Shown: in pieces, positions 57,611-64,000 of the stretch
Layout: every line of letters begins with the position of its first letter
How positions within the stretch are numbered: position 1 is the stretch's first letter
Assembly: GCA_019426215.1 (NCBI GenBank)
Contig: CM033396.1
Location: 35,020,503 to 35,084,502 of the forward strand
Direction of reading: 5' to 3'
DNA from: Buddleja alternifolia
Lineage: Eukaryota > Streptophyta > Magnoliopsida > Lamiales > Scrophulariaceae
DNA length: 64,000 bases
Notes under the pieces: generated by a model
Told to the model about the DNA's origin: nothing
What the model saw: the letters and a program-made list of their open reading frames with translations, nothing else
Database searches by the model: none
Translations under genes and position numbers: made by a program

Positions 57611-58993
57611 AGAAAAAAATGATACATATGACATTCAAGCATGACGTATAATTAATACAAGATGAACTACTAACTTGGAACAACGGATCTAGTTGGACGA
57701 ATATAAAGTATATAATTTAAAACATGTCAAGTTTATAACAAAGAAAATATTTTATATATTTGGGTGTATACTTAAAATGAACTATAAGATAAGATATCAT
57801 TTTTTTTCTAAATAAATAAGATATCATTTTACGATAAATCATCGAAATCAGCGTAAATTGAGTCTATTTTTTCATAATGAGATGAGGTAAAGGGCGTGCT
57901 ATATAAACAATCGCCCTTGTCTTTCTTTATGCCAATGGGAGTTGATGGTGTGGGGTTTGATGGCTTGGCACCGCCCGCATTACTAATACAAACACTTGGA
58001 AATTTGGAATGTGTATATATATATATATATATGTCTTTTTTTTTATATGAATTGAATATGTGTATATATATGTCCCTCCAGTGTTTTTCTGAGTCCACAT
58101 AGGCCAAAATCCATTATGGAAATGTGGGACACATCAATAATAAAACATGAAAAATACTAACTTAAGTCATATCATACAAATACCACAACAAATTTCTCAA
58201 TAATATAATACGAGTACAAAGGTGTGATAACAATTTTAAGAACTCTTTATACTAGTTTGTCATAAGTTCAAGAGATTGAGATTTTGTGGTGTTATGTTGA
58301 TATAAGATCCAATGCATCAGAGTGTATAAACATATAATTAGGTCAAATGCATTATATTAGTATAAGTATATTATAGCTAGATCTATATTTCAATGACATT
58401 TTCAAGTAGAAAACGTGATAAACAGAAGATTAGTTGTGTTGCGCCAGATCCAACCAAAAATATAACCAAAAATATTGGATGAATAAAATTCAGTTATAAA
58501 ACATCTTTACTTTGCCTGGTCCAACTGTTAATAGTGAACTACAGCAACACCCGTTCTTTTACAGTGTGACTTGATTTTTTTGGTTGACCATTAGCAGCAT
58601 TTGGAATTTTTAAAAGCTTTTGGGACTCGAATTGTCCTTACAATAATTCTTATTATTTGTTTTACAAAAAATGACTATACATATATGACAGTGGTTGTAT
58701 CAAAACTTCTTTTTATTAAAAAAAAATTAATCAAAACTTCAAACCTTTATTACTTAAAAATGATTGGTATATGGAGCTGGATTTCCAAGAATGACGATTA
58801 TTTTCATCATTCGACATTAATTTCTTTTCTTATTCAGTTGTGGAGATGTACTCGATTTAGCATACTAGAAATAATATTATTTTAATGAGCAAGTGGAAGT
58901 TGACTTTCAAAATGTTCCGTCAACAGTCACTAAAATGACATGCGATCATTGGGAATTCAGTTGGATATCACACGGCATAACTGGGTGGTCTAG
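57611..58993. other. AT-rich intergenic, no gene
   Basis: Contains TA/TG microsatellites (58012-58030) and no recognisable coding sequence. Confidence 0.5.
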
Positions 58994-59002
58994 CACTAAA
59001 TA

Positions 59003-59459
59003 GGAGAAAATTACACTTCACGTCCCATAAATTTCCCAGAATCAATTTTAGTCTCACTCGTTATTCAAATCTTACATTAAGTCTCATATTTTTAAAAAAA
59101 TCTCACATTTGGTCTCATCCGTCCATTTCCGTCTATTTATAACGGTCAACTCCGTTAGTCAATCCTTTGACCAATTTTTTGGGAAAGAATTCGTGCATAA
59201 ATGCACTCACACATGGATTACATTCATTATTACGATGTTTCTATTCAATATCACATGTCACTCATGCACAAAATTACCCCGAAAAAATTGGTCAAAGGGT
59301 TGACTAACGGAGTTGACCGTTAGAAATAGACAGAAATGGATGAATGAGACCAAATGTGAGACATTTTGAAAGTTATAGGACTAAATATGAGAAATTCATA
59401 ACGAATGAAATCAAAATTGAATTCGAGGATAGTTATGGGACGTGAAATGCAATTTTCCC
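59003..59459. mobile_element. Mutator-like MITE with perfect 9-bp TSD
   Basis: Inverted arms begin GGAGAAAATTACACTTCACG and GGGGAAAATTGCATTTCACG and continue through GTCCCATAA and AATTTTAGTCTCA-like sequence to a core with GGTCAACTCCGTTAGTCAA and its inverse. The perfect 9-bp TSD CACTAAATA lies at 58994-59002 and 59460-59468. Length is 457 bp and it is non-coding. Confidence 0.9.
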
Positions 59460-59519
59460 CACTAAATAGAAATAGTGTATAAAAAGAGTATTTACTTTAA
59501 AATAATAATAATATATATA

Positions 59520-60131
59520 TGATACGCCTATAATTTTCAGCTATATCTTTGAGCTTTGGGAAGATATGGGCCGTATCACATTATGACCTTTTTTAGCCAA
59601 AATGGGATGTGGGGCCCAAAGTGGAAGAATTCAAGAAGAAGCTTCTAAGGAAGGTCAGTGTGAGCTTAAAGATCAAGCTCATAAAAGGCCTTGTGAGTCA
59701 CCCAACGGGATAGCCTGTGAGGAAGCTAGTGGATGGCTGGGCAAGACAGTTGAAGGAATAACTGACGATGAGATGAGAATGGATCAGATCAAATCTCAAT
59801 CAAATCTCAACCAACATTCCCTAAAAAAGGGGAGATGATCCCCATATCCCCCATTATTGCCAAAATCGACCATCAACTTCTAAGGAGGAGGGGAAAATTC
59901 GGTCACTAAGCTTTATATATATCAAGAAAGTCATCTTTTAAAATTTTACATTCACTCTGGAGAGAAAATCCCACATCTTTGAATTTAGATAGTAAAAATT
60001 CTCTTTTCATTCGTATTATTTATATCTCATATCAATATTTGTCTTTAAATTCTAGATTTCTCGCATTTATTACAAATATAATCGTGTTTGAATTTTACAA
60101 TGATTTTTGGTGTAAATTTTGAACCGCATCA
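59520..60131 (+). repeat. Probable gypsy 5' LTR
   Basis: TGATACGCC at the left and GCATCA at the right give TG...CA ends. A TATA-like TTTATATATATC lies near 59911. The left border is a guess because no second LTR is available for comparison. Confidence 0.5.
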
Positions 60132-60178
60132 AATGGCTCTTTCTGTGGGAACAATCTGAGTTGAAGACGTGAGTTACA

Positions 60179-62007
60179 ATGACGAATCTTGAAGGAAACA
60201 TCGTTCCATCAACATCTGTGCTTATACTATCAATATCGCCACCGCCCGCCCTACTTTCCGGTGTAGGAAACACCATCACGGAGTCACGCGCCGTTGCTCT
60301 ACCCCACCGCTGCCTCTCTCTCAAGAAATCAAGCCTGTGACACAATCAATTGTGTATGCGAGACATCAGAAGGTGCCAGTGTCGGCTAGCTCAGCCCTTG
60401 GGACGAACATACCCTTAGCTCTGTCATCTCTGGGCCCCCGCCGCTGCCAATCTATAAGACTATCGAGCTTGTACCACCTCCGCCAGACCCCCTTCGGCCA
60501 CTCCACATGGAGATCTGAGCTCCAAAACATTCCTGGGATGATGCATTCTACGTTTCTCTGGATACCACCCAGCATGCCGTTGAGCGAGAACACCCCACCA
60601 TCAGCTTGCCTGTGGAGACGTCTGTTTGGAAATGCCAAAACATCAACTCTATAGAGTAATGACCCTCAAATAAGAGTGTATGCATCGAGAACTATCCTGC
60701 CAACAATCCCACTAGCTATCCCATAAGTGTCTCTCTATCCACAGGCTACAACGTTTGTTCCACCACTATGACTTACAGGCTTACCGGAGTAACCATAACC
60801 CTCCAGTTGCTGCCCAAAGAGAAGTCCACCATGGCATCGGAGGATCAAATGCTCTTGAAATGGGGAATAATCTCCCGCGGTAAGGAAGCAAGATTGGACA
60901 GCTACCTGGCTAACTCAAGACAACTTGATGGAAAGATTCGAAGACAAGCGAGAGGAAATGAGGGAGATAAGGCAACGTCTTCAAGGAAATATGCCTAAAC
61001 CGCCAAGACGAGTCTCATTCGGCCCCGCGTGTTTTTTGATAAGTTACCTAATAACTTTCGTACCCCAAATGTATCGGAATATGACGGCTCATCAGATCCC
61101 ACTGAGCATTGTATAAGCATGAAAATTGTGCGTTGTTGCATCGGTACGCTGATGGGGTGAAATGACGTGTGTTTTTGACAACTTTAATGTAAGCTGAGCA
61201 ACAATGGTTTCGCTAGCTAGTACCCAACTCTATCCACTCGTTTGAGGAATTTAGCTCAATGTTCTTACACCAATTTGCAAGTAGTCAAAAGTATCAGAAG
61301 ACGTCCTTGGGCTTGTTTAACATACAAGGATATACACAGAGATTCAACGCTGCTGCACTCAAGGTTCCCTCAACCAATGCTGACATGCTATCTAACACCT
61401 TTGCCCAAGGTCTAAATGATAGCGACTTCTTTTGGTCCCTCGCCAAGAGGCCTGCCACTTATTTTGATAACTTGTTGGCTCGAGCGAAAAAGTATGTGAA
61501 TATGGAAGAAGCTGAGAAGATAAAAGGAGAGTGAAGTTGATGCACCCAATAAGGATGGAAGAGACACAAGACAAGCACCCATGAGACCTTATGCTAGGAG
61601 CAATTATTGAGGAGAATGCTAGTATGCTCGACATACATCTCTGAAAGTGACGCCTGCCAGGGCACTCATGAAAGTGCGCCCATCAATCCCAAACTTGACA
61701 AATATTGTCGGTTCCACAAGGACTATGGGCATGGTACTAACACATGTTGCACCTTCTGAATGAGATAGAGAGCTTGATTGAAAGTGGATACTTTCAGGAA
61801 TTTATCTTTCGGGACCACAAGAAAAGCGCTAAGCTAATTGAAAGAAGCCCTTTACCGATGAGGTATCGTGATGAAGAAATGAGGCAAGACAAGGAGACTA
61901 GGGAACCACATCCTCAAGGGCCCCCTAGAGCTCAGCCTGAGAAAAATGAGCTCGCAAAGGGAACTAATACCAATTGCAAAGGCTCCATCTGTTGGCTTGA
62001 ACATTAA
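60179..62007 (+). pseudogene. Ty3/gypsy gag, multiply frameshifted
   Basis: A first frame starts at 60179 (MTNLEGNIVPSTS) and stops at about 60340. Later pieces include FEDKREEMREIRQRL (60933), NFRTPNVSEYDGSSDPTEH in another frame (about 61053-61110), FEEFSSMFLHQFASSQKYQ (61240-61295), FNAAALKVPSTNADML and AKRPATYFDNLLARAKKYVNMEEAEK (61440-61520; each quoted piece is part of a longer match). A CRFHKDYGHGT...C-like knuckle lies near 61710. This is the retrotransposon-gag domain of Tat/Athila-type or similar gypsy elements, which forms the particle capsid. At least four frame breaks make it non-functional. Confidence 0.75.
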
Positions 62008-62009
62008 CA

Positions 62010-63430
62010 CTGTATCAGTCTTATCATTAAGATTATATCAAACCTATTACGGAATGCTTCTTTATTGTTATAACTAGTGTTAGTTGTTAGTGTAGATAAA
62101 GATCCCATTGATTACATATGGTTAGGGGAGCGGTCAGGGAAAACATATGGAATGCTCTCAAAGACATCGTAATCCTAAATCTGTTCCAAGTCATAGAGGC
62201 TGTGAGATGTGGGATATCACTGGCCTCACCAGGACTTGTTCATATGTGTAACTCTTCCAAGAGGTCGATGCGTTCCATTGTCGATGGCTAGTATAGCCAA
62301 TACATGCATGAAGATCCATACTATGATATGGGATTGAACGGCCCATCAAGAATTCTTCGTTGGTGCTGTCGAACTTGGAGTCCTTCGGTTTTCATAGTGT
62401 GAGATAATCTTTAGACCTGAGATGTTATTGGAAAGGGTGCTACCCACTCTGCTTTGTTATGCGCGTCCACTCCAGGAGAGTCATACGGCGTGTATGTTGG
62501 GTATAGTCTGGTAGTTACAGCGGAACAATTGACAGTCGGAGGGGATTCATCCAAGGTCATGAGTACCTGATATTTCCTATGTTGTTGAGTGAAACTGAAT
62601 GATCGAAAAGTCTCTTACCAAAGCACTATCTTATAAGAGGGATTGGTAATCCCTGCTTAGAAGACCAGATCATTAGTTGAGCCAACATAGTCATGGTTTC
62701 TGAGGCTATTAGGGTTTCGACCGTCGCCAAACCCTAGGTCTTAGACAGAAAAAAGATGAAGGGATTCGACTCACAAAAGGATCGAAATCTGGAGAGGTTT
62801 GCATTTTCATCGTTAATATCTAGGAAGTCGTGGCGACGTTGCTAGACAGCGAACCACGACCAATAGGTGCCTTGGGCTAATTGGTGAAATTAATCCAAGG
62901 CCTAATTAATTATTATGAATAATTAATCTAGCCTTTGGAAGGACTTATTGCTAGCTTGTTAATGAGCCTAAGAGGTCACACATAATACTTAGTGTAGTAC
63001 CTATTGGCTAGTTAATTCTTTGTGAATTAATGGAGAGATTAATTAATCGGAATTAATTAATCGGGAAAAAGAAATAAATTAATTAAGTAGTCTTAATTAA
63101 TAAAAGTCTTGTATTTTAATATTGGGATATTAAATTAGGAAAGACTAATTAATTAATTAGTGGTCTAATTAATTAATATATGAAAGAGGAAATAAATATA
63201 TATGTGTGTGTGTGTAATATACATAGGCATGTATATATATATATATAGATTTGGTGAAAGATTTATCTTGTTCACCAATTCTATGTGCATATATATATAT
63301 ATATATATTTAATATATCTATCCTATAATATATTTGGTAGGATCTATTCTAATTAATTAGGTAACTAATTGATATGGAAATATCTTATAAATATATATTA
63401 GGATAAATAATGAAGATATGAAAATATCTT
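62010..63430. other. Unrecognised, no open frame
   Basis: Between 62100 and 62880 composition is more balanced and many short stretches look like decayed LTR-retrotransposon non-coding sequence, but I cannot name the family. From 62880 it is rich in ATTAATTAATT palindromes and TA/TG microsatellites (63203-63312). Confidence 0.4.
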
Positions 63431-63437
63431 ATTTGAT

Positions 63438-63518
63438 AAGATATGATATATTTGATATGTATCTAAGATATGATATATTTGATATGTATCTAAGATATGA
63501 TATATTTGATATGTATCA
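63438..63518. repeat. 27-bp tandem repeat, three units
   Basis: AAGATATGATATATTTGATA followed by TGTATCT is repeated at 63438, 63465 and 63492 with essentially no change. Confidence 0.9.
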
Positions 63519-64000
63519 AATATATGGAAATATCTTTTTAGTTGGAAAGATATCCTATTAATTAAGGAAGAGAGTTTGAGAAAGAATGGAAACTAAATAA
63601 AATAAATATACATATATATAAATACACGCCCCTTTAGTGTGAACACACACACTAAGTGTTTATGTGTGTGTGGGGTATATATATGTGTGTGTGTGTGTGT
63701 GTGTTGTTTTATTTTGATGATCAAGAAATTAATCACTCAATTAATTCTAAGTTTCTCTCAAGAGTTTTTAAAAGATAAAAACAAGGATTTTAAGTTTCAA
63801 TACTTTCTCTCCATCTCTTCCACCTCTTTCACAATATTCTTCCAACTCATGTGTTGAGTACGAAGAACACAAAATATATTCCTACCCATTTCTTATAAGC
63901 CAAGATTCGATTTTCTCTTTACTAGCACTGGTGTTGATAATCGAGGGTACGAGCTAAGGTGTGGATAAACTTAGAGGCGCAACACTTGGGGAGCTAAGGC
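63519..64000. other. AT-rich end of window, no gene
   Basis: Includes a (GT)n run at 63683-63704. The last 100 bases are more GC-balanced, but no frame or domain is recognised and the feature may continue beyond the window. Confidence 0.45.

Larger units (their letters stand above)
59520..62010 (+). mobile_element. Ty3/gypsy retrotransposon fragment: 5' LTR and decayed gag
   Basis: A putative LTR (59520-60131) is followed at 60135 by TGGCTCTTTCTGTGGGAA, a variant of the TGGCGCCGTCTGTGGGAA primer-site region typical of plant gypsy elements. A broken gag follows to 62007. Protease, RT, integrase and a second LTR were not recognised in this window. Confidence 0.7.

Overview
This is a plant nuclear window, almost certainly from a eudicot. 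It is AT-rich, its genes have GT-AG introns, and most of it is transposable elements (TEs) of plant families: CACTA with Ulp1-type proteins, Mutator-like MITEs, hAT MITEs, Helitrons, L1-type LINEs, Ty1/copia, Ty3/gypsy and tRNA-derived SINEs. Only two host genes look intact. One is a five-exon NIP6;1-type aquaporin (2772-7328, +, 303 codons). The other is a single-exon C2H2 zinc-finger repressor of the ZFP/EAR type (54319-55011, +, 230 codons). Tail-to-tail with the aquaporin lies the 3' end of a ribosomal protein L7-like gene (7521-7926, -) with an in-frame stop and no recognisable upstream exons.

Layout. 1-2.6 kb: intergenic, with one fold-back element. 2.6-7.4 kb: the aquaporin, with a TATA box, an AUG-stop minimal uORF near the likely start of transcription, and a tRNA-derived SINE in intron 3. 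7.5-10.4 kb: the L7 remnant and a 959-bp Mutator-like MITE with a 9-bp target-site duplication (TSD). 10.4-28.5 kb: a nested TE block. It holds a truncated CACTA element, a copia fragment (gag plus LTR), and an L1-type LINE. The LINE is split by a Mutator-like MITE, which is itself split by an 8.9-kb CACTA element; the LINE is split again, after its reverse-transcriptase FADD motif, by a GC-rich hAT-type MITE. 29.5-30.4 kb: a 425-bp tandem duplication carrying Helitron-like 3' ends. 34.2-40.6 kb: a minus-strand non-autonomous Helitron. It contains a 3.7-kb inverted-repeat element inserted in a (TA)n microsatellite, full of CATTATACAGT-type minisatellites and carrying a captured F-box exon fragment. 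A second member of that family lies at 48.8-51.3 kb. 43.1-45.7 kb: a copia deletion derivative with LTRs, gag and protease only (TR-GAG-like). 46.0-48.5 kb: a large fold-back made of opposed ~185-bp tandem arrays. 54-55 kb: the zinc-finger gene. 56-57.6 kb: two local tandem repeats. 59.0-62.0 kb: another Mutator-like MITE and a decayed Ty3/gypsy 5' LTR plus gag. 62-64 kb: unrecognised AT-rich DNA.

The host genes are not functionally linked by position. The aquaporin should be a boric acid/metalloid channel and the zinc-finger protein a transcriptional repressor. The rest records successive TE insertions, several datable relative to each other by exact TSDs. Splice sites, TE borders without a stated TSD and family names were assigned by eye.
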